NCBI GenBank assembly: GCA_020634565.1
Contig: JACKBN010000003.1
Location: forward strand, 62,001-126,000
Direction: 5' to 3'
Source of the DNA: Ardenticatenaceae bacterium
Lineage (GTDB): Bacteria; Chloroflexota; Anaerolineae; Promineifilales; Promineifilaceae
Length of the DNA stretch: 64,000 nt
Shown: positions 27,171 to 35,495 of the stretch, piece after piece
Layout of the letters: each line of letters opens with the position of its first letter
How positions within the stretch are numbered: position 1 is the first letter of the stretch
Made by a program: the position numbers and the translations under genes
Notes under the pieces: generated by a model
Database searches by the model: none
Seen by the model: the letters and a program-made list of their open reading frames with translations, nothing else
What the model was told of the DNA's origin: nothing

Positions 27171-28676
27171 GTGGAAAAAAAGTATCAAAAACTCAAAGCC
27201 CGCTTACAAGAAATTAATGATTTGAACTCTGTCAACGCCCTGCTGAACTGGGACCAAAGCACCTACATGCCTCCCGGCGGGGCCGCTGCACGAGGTCGCC
27301 AGCAAGCCGTTATCGGGCGGCTGGCCCATGAGAAATTTATCGACAAAAAGATTGGTAAACTGCTGGACAAGCTGGAACCGTGGGCCGAAACGCTGCCCTA
27401 TGACAGTGAAGAAGCCAGCCTGATTCGGGTCACGCGCCGCCAATACGACCAATCGGTCAAGGTTCCGGCTGAGCTGATTGGCGCTCTGACCGAACATGCT
27501 ACCACGACCTACCAGGTGTGGGCGCAGGCTCGCCCGGCCAATGATTTTGCCAAGGTACGGCCGTATCTCGAAAAAACCCTCGACTACTCCCGCCAGGTTG
27601 CCAACTGTTTCCCCGGCTACGATCATATCGCCGATCCGCTGATTGATTTTTCTGATGAGGGCATGAAAGCAGAGAGCGTGCGCGCCGTTTTTGCCGATTT
27701 GCGCGAACAGCTGGTGCCGCTGGTACAGGCTATTACAGCGCAAGAACCGGCAGACGATAGCTGCCTGCACGCTTCCTACCCGGAAGATGAGCAGTTGGCT
27801 TTTGGCTGGCAAATTGCTCAGGATTATGGCTACGACACCAACCGGGGCCGCCAGGACAAAACGCACCATCCTTTTATGACCAAATTCTCGTTGGGCGACG
27901 TGCGCATTACCACTCGCACCAAGGAAAATGATTTGAGCGAAGCATTGTTTAGCACGCTGCACGAAACAGGCCACGCCTTGTATGAGCAGGGCATCGACAT
28001 GTCTTTGGAGGCGACGCCGTTGGCTGGTGGCACCTCTTCTGGCGTGCACGAGAGCCAATCTCGCCTGTGGGAAAATCTGGTGGGGCGCAGCCACGGCTTC
28101 TGGGAACATTATTATCCCAAGCTGCAAGCCGCCTTCCCCGAACAGCTCAAGGAGGTGTCGCTCGACACCTTTTACGCCGCCATCAACAAGGTTCAGCGTT
28201 CCCTCATCCGCACCGACGCCGACGAAGTGACTTACAATCTGCACGTCATGATCCGGTTTGACCTGGAATTGGCGCTGCTGGAAGGATCTCTGGAAGTAAA
28301 AGATTTACCTGAGGTGTGGAACGGCCGTTACCAATCCGATCTGGGTATTCAGCCTCCCAGCGACGTCAACGGCGTGCTGCAAGACGTGCATTGGTACGGC
28401 GGCATGATTGGCGGCGCCTTCCAGGGATACACGCTGGGCAACATCATGTCTGCCCTGTTCTATAATGAAGCGCTCAAAGCCCATCCCGACATCCCCAACC
28501 AGATTCGGCAAGGCGAATTTGGCACACTGCACAGCTGGCTCAAGAACAACATCTACACCTACGGCAGCAAATTCACAGCCAACGAACTGATTGAGCGCGT
28601 CACCGGTGGCCCACTGACTATTGACCCGTACATTGCTTATCTCAAGCAAAAATTCGGGGCGCTGTACACCCTCTAG
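27171..28676 (+). CDS. Carboxypeptidase Taq (M32 metallocarboxypeptidase)
   Basis: 501 residues, the usual M32 length, from a GTG with AAGGAG seven bases upstream. It removes C-terminal residues from peptides in the cytosol using a metal held by HETGH (His264, Glu265, His268) and a downstream Glu (in GVHESQSRLWEN, about 290). Other family blocks are present: FSLGDVRITTR (before the HExxH) and YNLHVMIRFDLE. Followed by a strong intrinsic terminator. Single-gene unit. Confidence 0.9.
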   Translation: MEKKYQKLKARLQEINDLNSVNALLNWDQSTYMPPGGAAARGRQQAVIGRLAHEKFIDKKIGKLLDKLEPWAETLPYDSEEASLIRVTRRQYDQSVKVPAELIGALTEHATTTYQVWAQARPANDFAKVRPYLEKTLDYSRQVANCFPGYDHIADPLIDFSDEGMKAESVRAVFADLREQLVPLVQAITAQEPADDSCLHASYPEDEQLAFGWQIAQDYGYDTNRGRQDKTHHPFMTKFSLGDVRITTRTKENDLSEALFSTLHETGHALYEQGIDMSLEATPLAGGTSSGVHESQSRLWENLVGRSHGFWEHYYPKLQAAFPEQLKEVSLDTFYAAINKVQRSLIRTDADEVTYNLHVMIRFDLELALLEGSLEVKDLPEVWNGRYQSDLGIQPPSDVNGVLQDVHWYGGMIGGAFQGYTLGNIMSALFYNEALKAHPDIPNQIRQGEFGTLHSWLKNNIYTYGSKFTANELIERVTGGPLTIDPYIAYLKQKFGALYTL

Positions 28677-28699
28677 CAGCAAACTTACCTGAGCTTTTC

Positions 28700-28736
28700 A
28701 AAAGACCGGTTCTACAAACAGAACCGGTCTTTTTTT
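28700..28736 (+). terminator. Intrinsic terminator of the M32 gene
   Basis: Arms 28700-28713 and 28720-28733 are perfect complements (AAAAGACCGGTTCT), loop ACAAAC, followed by a T-run to 28736. It starts 24 bases after the carboxypeptidase stop. Confidence 0.9.
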
Positions 28737-28863
28737 GTTTGTACCACAACTTTACTCCAGGCAATGCGTAGAGCTAAACACAGTTGAAGGCTGTTTTTAC
28801 AACACAATAAAGGATCAGATAAATGTTATTCATCTGGTCTAAAACTTTACGAAGGTGAGGAAA

Positions 28864-29577
28864 ATGAAAAAATTATCTATTTTTCTGCTGTTGGCAGGGA
28901 TGTTTTTACTGGCTGGCTGCATCAATCGTGTGGCCGTAGGCGCCATCCAGACCGACTCTCAGTCGGTTGAATTAGGCGACGTAAATTCCGTACAAGTGGA
29001 CATTCAGATGGGCGTTGGTGAGCTAAATGTGTCCGCAGGTGAGGCCAACTTGATGGACGCAGAGTTCAGCTACAACATTGAAACCTGGCGACCTGAGGTC
29101 ATTTACGAGCAGCGCGGCCGTATTGGCGAACTAAAAATCAATCAGCCCCAAAGCGAATTCAACGGCATCCCGGACGACGACATTCACTATCAATGGGACA
29201 TCAACTTGTTGAACAGTGTCCCGATGGACATGAATGTTGATTTAGGCGTAGGCGAAAGTAATCTGAACCTGGGCAACTTGTATCTGGAAAATCTGGTAGT
29301 CGATACGGGCGTCGGCGACACCACAATCGATCTCACGGGCACTGTGCGAGAAAGCTACGATGTGCAAATTAATGGCGGCGTGGGCAAAGTCACCGTTTAC
29401 CTGCCAGAAAATGTGGGTCTACGGTTAGAAGCGAATACCGGCATCGGTTCTCTGATGGTCAACGGACTGCAACGAGAAGGGATTCCGAAGTTTATACCAA
29501 CGAAAGCTATGGCGCTTCAGATGTCAACATCACCCTGGACATCAGCGGCGGCATTGGCGAAATTAATATCTTGGTAG
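28864..29577 (+). CDS. Lipoprotein with LiaF-like toast-rack domain, frameshifted near 3' end
   Basis: ATG at 28864; AAGGTGAGG lies just upstream. The lipobox LAGC gives lipidated Cys19. The mature chain has the repeated VD.G.G..N...L / GVG..T..L pattern of the bacterial toast-rack (DUF2154/LiaF N-terminal) domain, a right-handed beta fold of envelope-stress proteins. As read, the frame ends at 29577 with a non-family tail. A -1 shift at the GGG of 29479-29481 instead continues DSEVYTNESYGASDVN...GEINILVGR to a TAA at 29583-29585, the expected family ending. So one base is missing by mutation or sequence error. No canonical slippery heptamer is present. Confidence 0.7.
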   Translation: MKKLSIFLLLAGMFLLAGCINRVAVGAIQTDSQSVELGDVNSVQVDIQMGVGELNVSAGEANLMDAEFSYNIETWRPEVIYEQRGRIGELKINQPQSEFNGIPDDDIHYQWDINLLNSVPMDMNVDLGVGESNLNLGNLYLENLVVDTGVGDTTIDLTGTVRESYDVQINGGVGKVTVYLPENVGLRLEANTGIGSLMVNGLQREGIPKFIPTKAMALQMSTSPWTSAAALAKLISW

Positions 29578-29597
29578 GACGATAAGTTTCAGACATT

Positions 29598-29639
29598 CAT
29601 TTCCCCGGAAATTTCTTTGCAATATTTTCCGGGGAAATG
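29598..29639. terminator. Hairpin between convergent genes
   Basis: CATTTCCCCGGAAA at 29598-29611 pairs perfectly with 29626-29639; loop 14 bases. It sits between the toast-rack lipoprotein and the convergent LON-domain gene and could end transcription from either side, though the T-runs are short. Confidence 0.55.
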
Positions 29640-29647
29640 GCGGGGTA

Positions 29648-30289
29648 TTAGTTAACGGAGAAATTGCCCATATCTTGCTGGGGAAACTGCTTGAGAATAT
29701 CAATCTCGCGGCGGTATTGCTGTGTGAGGAAGTTTAGCAAGTTGGAGATTTTATTGGCTTCCAACATGGATTGTTTGGTTTCCAGCGATACTTGCAGCAG
29801 CGAAGCGGCCATGTGACTGAGCGCTTCTGGCTCGGTGGGTATCTGGGTGGGGTCAAACTCAACATTATCGGCCAGGGCGGTCAGCTGGTTAAGATAGCTC
29901 AACACGAGGGGATGCAAGTTGTCTACGGCCGTTTGCAAAGGCGCTGTTTTTTCTGGCAAATAAGGCATGCGCTCCACCTCACCCACCAAATAGGGCTTCT
30001 GGCGGCTGAGCGAACGAACGCGAAACCGCTCCTGCCCCACCGCCATAATGAGTAAACGGCCGTCTTCCAACTGCTCCATTTGCGTAATATTGACCATACA
30101 GCCAACGTTGTGAGGAACAACGGCCGTATCGCGCTCTGCTTTACCCTGTTTAATGAGCAAAATACCAAAGGGAGATTTCTCTTCCGTGCAGTAGCGCACC
30201 ATCTCCAGGTAGCGCGGCTCAAAAATATGCAGCGGCATCGGCCAGCCAGGAAACAGGACCGTATTGAGGGGGAACAATGGAATTTCCAT
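29648..30289 (-). CDS. LON peptidase substrate-binding domain protein
   Basis: 213 residues starting at the ATG that gives MEIPLFPLNTVLFPG, the standard beginning of this family (a GTG five codons earlier is less likely). It is the N-terminal Lon domain alone: IPLFPL at 3-8, HIFEPRYLEM at about 21-30, GCMVNITQMEQLEDGR at about 64-79, and a helical bundle at 125-200. There is no AAA+ or protease domain, so it probably recognises substrates or acts as an adaptor. TATAAT lies at 30296-30301 on the minus strand, six bases before the ATG, which would give a nearly leaderless message if it is the -10. Confidence 0.8.
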   Translation of the reverse strand: MEIPLFPLNTVLFPGWPMPLHIFEPRYLEMVRYCTEEKSPFGILLIKQGKAERDTAVVPHNVGCMVNITQMEQLEDGRLLIMAVGQERFRVRSLSRQKPYLVGEVERMPYLPEKTAPLQTAVDNLHPLVLSYLNQLTALADNVEFDPTQIPTEPEALSHMAASLLQVSLETKQSMLEANKISNLLNFLTQQYRREIDILKQFPQQDMGNFSVN

Positions 30290-30413
30290 GCGTTCATTAT
30301 ACACAATACGGCCGCTTCTCAGCCGGAATTTATCGACTGCTTAACATCCATTTGCCCTGATAATTGCCACACGTTATATTTTTTGCACATCATCCCCTAA
30401 AAGGATTTACACC

Positions 30414-30863
30414 ATGGTCAATCAACCGGCAGCAAAGAAAAACTTAGCCCTTGCAGATTTTCCTTTCCAGACTTTTGACAAGGTACGCTACGGGGATACC
30501 GATCGGCAGGGACACGTGAACAATGCGGCCTTTTCTACCTTTTTGGAAACAGGGCGCGTTGAGTTCCTTTACGATCCGCAAAGCCCCCTGGCAGCAGAGG
30601 AAGCGGCGTTTGTCATTGTGAATCTGAACCTGAACTTGCTGGCGGAAATTAACTGGCCGGGGCGCGTGGAGATTGGTACGGCCGTTACCAAAGTGGGCAA
30701 TAGTTCGGTCAGTTTATACCAGGGATTGTTTCAAGACGGCCGTCTTGTCGCCACCGCCGAAACAGTGATTGTGCAAATGAATGAGGAAACCCGGAAATCC
30801 CACCCCTTAACCGACGGCGCAAAAGCATTTTTATCCCAACAACAAATGAGCCAGAAAGAATAA
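30414..30863 (+). CDS. Acyl-CoA thioesterase, 4HBT/YbgC-FadM type
   Basis: 149 residues; AAGGA before the ATG. It is a hot-dog-fold thioesterase that hydrolyses acyl-CoA to acid and CoA. VRYGDTDRQGHVNNAAF (about 24-40) carries the catalytic Asp and the conserved GHVNN. The long helix FSTFLETGRVEFLY follows. The strand region IGTAVTKVGNSSVSLYQGLF and the DGRLVATAETVIV ending are typical. Cytosolic. It is followed by a bidirectional terminator. Confidence 0.85.
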   Translation: MVNQPAAKKNLALADFPFQTFDKVRYGDTDRQGHVNNAAFSTFLETGRVEFLYDPQSPLAAEEAAFVIVNLNLNLLAEINWPGRVEIGTAVTKVGNSSVSLYQGLFQDGRLVATAETVIVQMNEETRKSHPLTDGAKAFLSQQQMSQKE

Positions 30864-30896
30864 TTTTGAAGCGACAGAATTGAAAAATCAGTAACA

Positions 30897-30931
30897 AAAA
30901 AGCCGGTAGATTTGATAGCTACCGGCTTTTT
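30897..30931. terminator. Bidirectional intrinsic terminator
   Basis: AAAAAGCCGGTAG at 30897-30909 pairs with CTACCGGCTTTTT at 30919-30931. T-runs occur on both strands, so it can end the thioesterase gene (plus) and the ABC permease gene (minus). Confidence 0.88.
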
Positions 30932-30956
30932 GTTTGTGACTACGTTGTTTAGTTGG

Positions 30957-31766
30957 CTAGACGATAAAAATACCAACCACGAAGGGCAACAACACCAGCA
31001 GCGCCAGCGCCGGATGCCCCCGACGTTCGCTGTTACGGCCGTCCCAGCTAAACAGGTACCAGGCCAGGAAAAAAGCAAGTTGCCCAACGATGAACAAGGC
31101 CAGCACCGACCACGCCGGACTGAAATCGGCCGTACCGCCCATGGCCAGCCCTTTGAAGGCGTTCATGGCATGGGTAACGGGTAACAGTTGGGCGACGGAA
31201 GCGGCCGTTTCCGGCAGCATATCGTACGGCAGCATAATCCCACCCAGCAGCATTGATGGCAAAAAGAGCGCCTGCGCATACAGCACCGTCATCCGCGAAT
31301 TGGGAGCGACGACGCCAATCAGAATGGCCAATCCGGCACAGGTGTAGGCGAACAGCAAGGCAATCAGGCAAAAGGCGAGTACGTTTGTAGGCATTGGCGC
31401 ATCGAATAACAATGGCGCAGTTAACAAGATGATGGCCGTTACCACCGCCAGATGCAGCATGGTCGTCAAAGCCGGCATGAAGATGAGCGAGAGCGCCGGA
31501 ATGCCGTTGATCTTGTAGCTGCGCAAAATGCCAGATTCGCGAGCATTGACCATTGGGTCGGGCATCCCCAGCAGCGTGGAGGCCAGAATGGCAAAGGCCA
31601 CCATCCCCGGCACGATCACATCGCGGAACATCGGGTTGATGCCGGGCATGATAAAGCCCATCATCAGGTAAAAGCTCAGCGGGAACAGGTAGTTCATGAG
31701 CAACAAGGTCTTGTTGCGGATTCCGGTACGTAGTTCAAAAGTAAAATGAGCGGCAAATGCTTGCAT
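30957..31766 (-). CDS. ABC-2 type transporter permease
   Basis: 269 residues from the ATG at 31764-31766, which has GGAGG six bases upstream; the longer frame starts inside a palindromic repeat. About six transmembrane helices in the ABC-2 pattern, with a cytoplasmic loop (NARESGILRSYKINGIP) that contacts the ATPase and the conserved SRMTVLYAQALFLPSMLLGG / LLPVTHAMNAFKGL segment of drug or lipid exporters. It works with the ATPase encoded just upstream at 31868. A two-component system is encoded divergently next door, suggesting induction by envelope or antibiotic stress. Confidence 0.82.
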   Translation of the reverse strand: MQAFAAHFTFELRTGIRNKTLLLMNYLFPLSFYLMMGFIMPGINPMFRDVIVPGMVAFAILASTLLGMPDPMVNARESGILRSYKINGIPALSLIFMPALTTMLHLAVVTAIILLTAPLLFDAPMPTNVLAFCLIALLFAYTCAGLAILIGVVAPNSRMTVLYAQALFLPSMLLGGIMLPYDMLPETAASVAQLLPVTHAMNAFKGLAMGGTADFSPAWSVLALFIVGQLAFFLAWYLFSWDGRNSERRGHPALALLVLLPFVVGIFIV

Positions 31767-31787
31767 GATAATCCTCCAATTTAGAAA

Positions 31788-31848
31788 AGATTGGACCAAT
31801 TTGCTTGTAGAACTTCGCATACCTTTTCAACCAAAATTGGTCCAATCT
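31788..31848. repeat. Dispersed palindrome AGATTGG family, copy 1
   Basis: AGATTGGACCAATTT at 31788-31802 and its perfect complement at 31834-31848, loop 31 bases. It lies between the ABC ATPase and permease genes of one operon. Further copies: 39901-39961 and 49841-49905. Confidence 0.7.
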
Positions 31849-31867
31849 ACGTTAGTCAGATAGGTTC

Positions 31868-32764
31868 TTAATTACTGGTGGTCAATTCCAGGAAACGATC
31901 TTCCAAAGACGGCCGTTCCACTCGCAAATCCAACAGTTCATCCCCCTTGCTGGAGACGTACTCAATTAATGCGCCAACCGTTTGGCCGATGTCGCTGCTG
32001 AAGTAGATGGCATACTCTTCTTTGAGCAGGCGCTGGCTCACGGCGGGGATGGTGTAATGATTGTCCAGCAGCACCGAGTCGCGGGTGTGTACGGAAACTT
32101 TGGTTAGGCCAGCCCCGGTAGCGGTGATTTCTAGCGGGGTGCCTTCGGCGACGAGACGGCCGTTTAGCAAAATAGCCACCCGGTCCGCCATCGCCTCAGC
32201 CTCCGCCATGTCGTGCGTGGCCAGGATGATGGTTGTGCCGCTGGCTTGCAGCTCACGCATCAGCCCATGCAGCTCAGAGCGGGAAGCCACATCCAGTCCC
32301 GCAGTCGGCTCATCGAGGAACAACACCTGCGGTTCATGGGCCACGGCCAGGGCCAGGGCCAGCCGCCGCTGCTGCCCGGTCGAGAGCAGTTGAAACTCGG
32401 TGCGCCGCTTGCTGTTCAAGCCAAAGCGATCCAGCAAATCGTAGCGCGGGGCGACGGTGTGGTAGGCGCAAAAGAGACGCATCGCTTCATCCGGCGTGAT
32501 GCTTTCCGGCATGCCCGCCGATTGCAGCTGCACGCCAATGAGGTTCCGCAGTTGGCGCGGCTCGCGGGCCGGGTCCACACTGCCGATGCGCAAACTGCCG
32601 GCATCGGGACGGCGCAAGCCCTCTAAACATTCCAGCGTGCTGGTTTTGCCCGCCCCGTTGGGACCCAGCAGGCCAAAGATTTGGCCACGCGGCACGGTGA
32701 AGCTGATGTTGTCAACGGCCGTAAATTGACCATATCGTTTGCTAAAATTCTTGACCTCAATCAT
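31868..32764 (-). CDS. ABC-2 exporter ATP-binding protein
   Basis: 298 residues from the ATG at 32762-32764, with AGGAGG just upstream. Walker A GPNGAGKT is at 34-41, signature LSTGQQRR at about 127-134, Walker B VLFLDEP, and the H-loop His in ILATHDMAEAE. The C-terminal 90 residues are the regulatory extension common in drug/lipid exporters of the CcmA/NodI group (ending RPSLEDRFLELTTSN). It supplies energy to the permease at 30957. The pair is divergent from the histidine kinase/response regulator genes at 33026-34878, the arrangement seen for stress-induced exporters. Confidence 0.88.
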   Translation of the reverse strand: MIEVKNFSKRYGQFTAVDNISFTVPRGQIFGLLGPNGAGKTSTLECLEGLRRPDAGSLRIGSVDPAREPRQLRNLIGVQLQSAGMPESITPDEAMRLFCAYHTVAPRYDLLDRFGLNSKRRTEFQLLSTGQQRRLALALAVAHEPQVLFLDEPTAGLDVASRSELHGLMRELQASGTTIILATHDMAEAEAMADRVAILLNGRLVAEGTPLEITATGAGLTKVSVHTRDSVLLDNHYTIPAVSQRLLKEEYAIYFSSDIGQTVGALIEYVSSKGDELLDLRVERPSLEDRFLELTTSN

Positions 32765-32800
32765 GTTGGCCTCCTGCTTAGACACCTATATTTTTCTGAA

Positions 32801-32874
32801 TTGGACACTGATTTTCACGGATACACACTGATTTTTGGTTTTGTCTGTGAAAATCTGTGTTTATCCGTGTCCAA
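32801..32874. repeat. Dispersed CACNGAT-type inverted repeat, copy 1
   Basis: The ends TTGGACAC (32801-32808) and GTGTCCAA (32867-32874) are perfect inverted repeats. Between them, each arm is made of short direct words of the type CACNGATNNN. A related copy lies at 57468-57545. It occupies the spacer between the divergent exporter and two-component genes. Confidence 0.6.
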
Positions 32875-33025
32875 ATTTCCGGATGATTGTTTACAGATTA
32901 GCAGATGGCAAAATCGACCACATCGGGCAATGGGGAACGGCCGTACGTACCCAATGGTACAATTCCCTTTTGGACAATACCGTCCGCGCCCACGACTGCT
33001 ATAATGAAGACAGAGGCAAAAAAAT

Positions 33026-34234
33026 ATGCGGCAAATCCTTAAACTAGACCCCCTCGTAGAATCTGAAGCCCGCGAAACCCGCGCTTTTTATTACCTGCTG
33101 CTGCTGGCATTGCTCTTCATTTACGGCGTTACGCTGTATGAATCGCCCGCGATGCGCCAGCCAGCGCGGCTCATTCCCTTTACGCTGCTCATGCTGCTGC
33201 ACGGCGGGCTGCACTGGTTCAGCCCGCACTTTGTGGTGCCACGCAGCCGCCTGGCGATTTACCTCATCGTCCAGACCACTCTGGTTGTTTTGCTCAGTTT
33301 CATCAGTCGCGGAACGGCCGTTAGCTTTGGCTTGATCATGGCTTTGGCGGGTGAAACTGTGGGGATGCTCGAAGATTGGCGGCGCTCTATTTTGGCCGTG
33401 ATTGGTTATCTGGTCCTGTTAACCCTTACCAATTATCTGATTGATGGCTGGCAATCCATCCCTTCCTGGCTGGGAGTCGCCGTCGTCATGATGGTATTTG
33501 TCCTCATTTATGTGATGCTGTTTATGCAACAGATGAAGGCCCGCCAGGAAGCGCAAAAACTGCTGGCAGAACTGGAAAATGCCAACGAGCAGTTAGCCGC
33601 CTATGCTCAACAAGTCGAAAATCTAACTCTGGAAACCGAGCGGCAGCGCATGGCGCGTGAGCTGCATGATACCCTGGCGCAGGGATTGGCGGGCCTCATT
33701 TTGCAAATCGAAGGGCTGGAACTGCATCTGGAACAGGGCAATCAGGAAAAAGTGGCCGAGATCGCGGCTCAGGCAAAAAAGCGGGCCCGTTCCACGCTGG
33801 CCGAAGCGCGGCAAGTCATTGGCGATTTGCGCCAGCGGGATTCAGCCTCTACGGCCGAATCCATTACCCACGAGGTTGAACGGTTCCGTCAGGTGAGCGG
33901 CATTCCTTGCGAACTCACCCTGCCCGACCAGCTGCTCATTCCCAAAAATATTAGTGAACATGTGGTTCGCTGCGTGAGTGAAGGGTTGGCCAATGTGATG
34001 CAGCACGCGCAGGCAACGGCCGTTTTCGTCAAAATCACAGCGGCAGACAAAACCTTACACGTCACCATTCAGGACAACGGCCAGGGCTTTAACCCAGACC
34101 AGATTCCCGCCGGGCATTACGGCCTGATCGGTTTACGCGAGCGCGCCCGTTTGGCTGGCGGCAAGCTCACCATCCACAGCCAGCCCAATCAAGGCAACAC
34201 CCTCACCTTCAACGTGCCATTGGAGGCAGCCTGA
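33026..34234 (+). CDS. Sensor histidine kinase, NarL/LiaS type
   Basis: 402 residues. Residues about 20-165 hold five or six transmembrane helices with short loops, so the signal is probably sensed in or at the membrane. A coiled coil (about 170-205) leads to the HisKA_3 dimerisation domain with phosphoacceptor His214 (RELHDTLAQGL). The ATPase domain has its N-box EGLANVMQHAQA (about 318-329) and G-boxes DNGQGFNPDQ and GHYGLIGLRERA. Its stop overlaps the ATG of the response regulator (TGATG), so the two are coupled. Confidence 0.9.
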   Translation: MRQILKLDPLVESEARETRAFYYLLLLALLFIYGVTLYESPAMRQPARLIPFTLLMLLHGGLHWFSPHFVVPRSRLAIYLIVQTTLVVLLSFISRGTAVSFGLIMALAGETVGMLEDWRRSILAVIGYLVLLTLTNYLIDGWQSIPSWLGVAVVMMVFVLIYVMLFMQQMKARQEAQKLLAELENANEQLAAYAQQVENLTLETERQRMARELHDTLAQGLAGLILQIEGLELHLEQGNQEKVAEIAAQAKKRARSTLAEARQVIGDLRQRDSASTAESITHEVERFRQVSGIPCELTLPDQLLIPKNISEHVVRCVSEGLANVMQHAQATAVFVKITAADKTLHVTIQDNGQGFNPDQIPAGHYGLIGLRERARLAGGKLTIHSQPNQGNTLTFNVPLEAA

Positions 34235-34878
34235 TGGTTCGCATTCTCATTGCCGACGATCATTTGGTCGTGCGCGAAGGGTTGCAGCTCATTTTGAGCA
34301 GCCAGCCCGATTTCAACCTGGTTGGCGACGCAGCCGACGGCGCTGCGGCGGTGCGCCTGGCTGGGGAATTACAGCCGGATGTCGTCCTCATGGATTTGCG
34401 CATGCCGGGCATGGACGGCCTGGAAGCGATTGGCCACATTCGCCGCCAGTGGCCGGAGATTGCCATCGTTATTCTCACCACCTACAACGAGGACGATTTG
34501 ATGCTGCGAGGTCTACAAGCAGGAGCGCGCAGCTTCCTACTCAAAGACACAGACCGGCAAACGCTGTTCCACACCATCCGCGCCGCTGCCCAGGGCGAAA
34601 CCTTGCTCCAGCCAGAGATTTTGGCGCGGGTGCTCACCCACGCTCAAGCACCACCAGCACCCAAAGAACAACCCCCGCCCACCGATTTAACCGAACGCGA
34701 ACTGGAAGTATTAACGGCCGTTGCCCGTGGTGATCGCAACAAAGAGATTGCCCGCACTTTAGGCGTCACTGAGCGCACCGTCAAGGCGCACCTGACAAAC
34801 ATTTACAACAAACTAGGGGTGGATTCACGCGCAGCGGCCGTTTCTGTTGCTATTCAACGGGAAATTATTTCCACCTGA
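34234..34878 (+). CDS. Response regulator, NarL/LuxR family
   Basis: 214 residues. Receiver domain 1-120 with acidic residues DD at 8-9, phosphoacceptor Asp54 (LMDLRMPG), Thr in ILTTYNE and Lys in LLKDTD. A Pro-rich linker (about 135-150) leads to a LuxR helix-turn-helix (LTEREVLTAVARG pattern, EIARTLGVTERTVKAHLTNI). It is phosphorylated by the upstream kinase and probably controls the divergent ABC exporter at 30957-32764, an inference from position. Confidence 0.9.
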   Translation: MVRILIADDHLVVREGLQLILSSQPDFNLVGDAADGAAAVRLAGELQPDVVLMDLRMPGMDGLEAIGHIRRQWPEIAIVILTTYNEDDLMLRGLQAGARSFLLKDTDRQTLFHTIRAAAQGETLLQPEILARVLTHAQAPPAPKEQPPPTDLTERELEVLTAVARGDRNKEIARTLGVTERTVKAHLTNIYNKLGVDSRAAAVSVAIQREIIST

Positions 34879-34880
34879 CG

Positions 34881-35132
34881 TCATGCCCACCCAAGTTTTT
34901 CAGAGATGCGCTGGGCGGTTTGTTTGACTAGTTGGCCCATCTCTGGCTCCCGCGCGGCGGGGAAGCGAATAGCTGGTGCGCCCAAACTAATCGCGGCGAT
35001 CACCTGGCCATCATGGTTGAACAGCGGCGCCCCCACCACAATCAACCCCTCTTCCAACCATTCTTGCAAATACGAGTAACCACGCTGGCGGGTTTGGGCC
35101 AGTTCCTGGCGAATTACGGCCGTATCCGTCAC
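34881..35132 (-). pseudogene. Duplicated 3' fragment of an iclR gene
   Basis: The last ~80 codons of an IclR-family gene, about 85-90 % identical at DNA level to the 3' end of the intact iclR at 35819-36610. Identity stops abruptly after GTATCCGTCAC (35132 here, 36076 in the intact gene). It has its own stop (TGA, 34881-34883) but lacks the helix-turn-helix and most of the effector domain. The higBA pair fills the space between fragment and intact gene. Confidence 0.8.
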
Positions 35133-35152
35133 AAATATCGCACAAAGCAATG

Positions 35153-35181
35153 TTGCAATAGCATGGATGTCATGCTATGCT
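35153..35181 (+). promoter_or_regulatory. higBA promoter with operator palindrome
   Basis: TTGCAA (35153-35158) and TATGCT (35176-35181) are spaced 17 bp. The spacer is a palindrome, ATAGCATG at 35158-35165 and CATGCTAT at 35171-35178. Start of transcription would fall at or next to the higB ATG at 35188. The position fits autorepression by HigA. Confidence 0.55.
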
Positions 35182-35187
35182 ATTTTG

Positions 35188-35481
35188 ATGATTCGCGCTT
35201 TTTATGATCAGGGAACAGAAGATATTTTTAACGGCGTTAACTCCAAAGTTGCCCGTAAAGCATGTCCCAATAATCTATGGCGAATTGCAGCGCGAAAATT
35301 GGAACAACTTGATTCTGTTGAAACCTTGGATGATTTGCGAATTCCACCCGGTAATCACCTGGAAGCATTAAAAGGTGAGAGGGTAGGACAACACAGCATC
35401 CGTATCAATAATCAATATCGCATTTGCTTCATTTGGCGTGAAAATGGACCAGATCGTGTTGAAATTATTGATTATCATTAG
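35188..35481 (+). CDS. higB: HigB-type toxin (RelE/ParE superfamily)
   Basis: 97 residues from the ATG giving MIRAFYDQGTEDIFNG, the classic start of HigB; a GTG/ATG seven codons earlier is inside the promoter palindrome. The family's conserved parts are all visible: NSKVARKACP, LWRIAARKLEQLD, LDDLRIPPGNHLEALKG, GQHSIRINNQYRICF and the terminal VEIIDYH. HigB toxins cleave mRNA on the ribosome. The antitoxin gene follows 14 bases downstream. Codon use is more A/T-rich than the neighbours and ACGGCCGT is absent, consistent with recent arrival. Confidence 0.9.
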   Translation: MIRAFYDQGTEDIFNGVNSKVARKACPNNLWRIAARKLEQLDSVETLDDLRIPPGNHLEALKGERVGQHSIRINNQYRICFIWRENGPDRVEIIDYH

Positions 35482-35495
35482 CCTAGGAGATTGTT

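Noticed and set aside
27204..28244. 346-codon minus-strand frame opposite carboxypeptidase Taq
   Set aside because: Shadow of the M32 gene, which has all catalytic motifs and its own binding site and terminator.
29470..29490. Programmed -1 frameshifting in the toast-rack gene
   Set aside because: No X-XXY-YYZ slippery heptamer or downstream pseudoknot is evident, and the shift would only add the ordinary family ending, so a simple indel is more likely.
31788..31848. AGATTGG palindrome as an ordinary terminator within the ABC operon
   Set aside because: The stem lacks a T-run, the loop is long, and the same arms recur in unrelated spacers, so a dispersed repeat explains it better.
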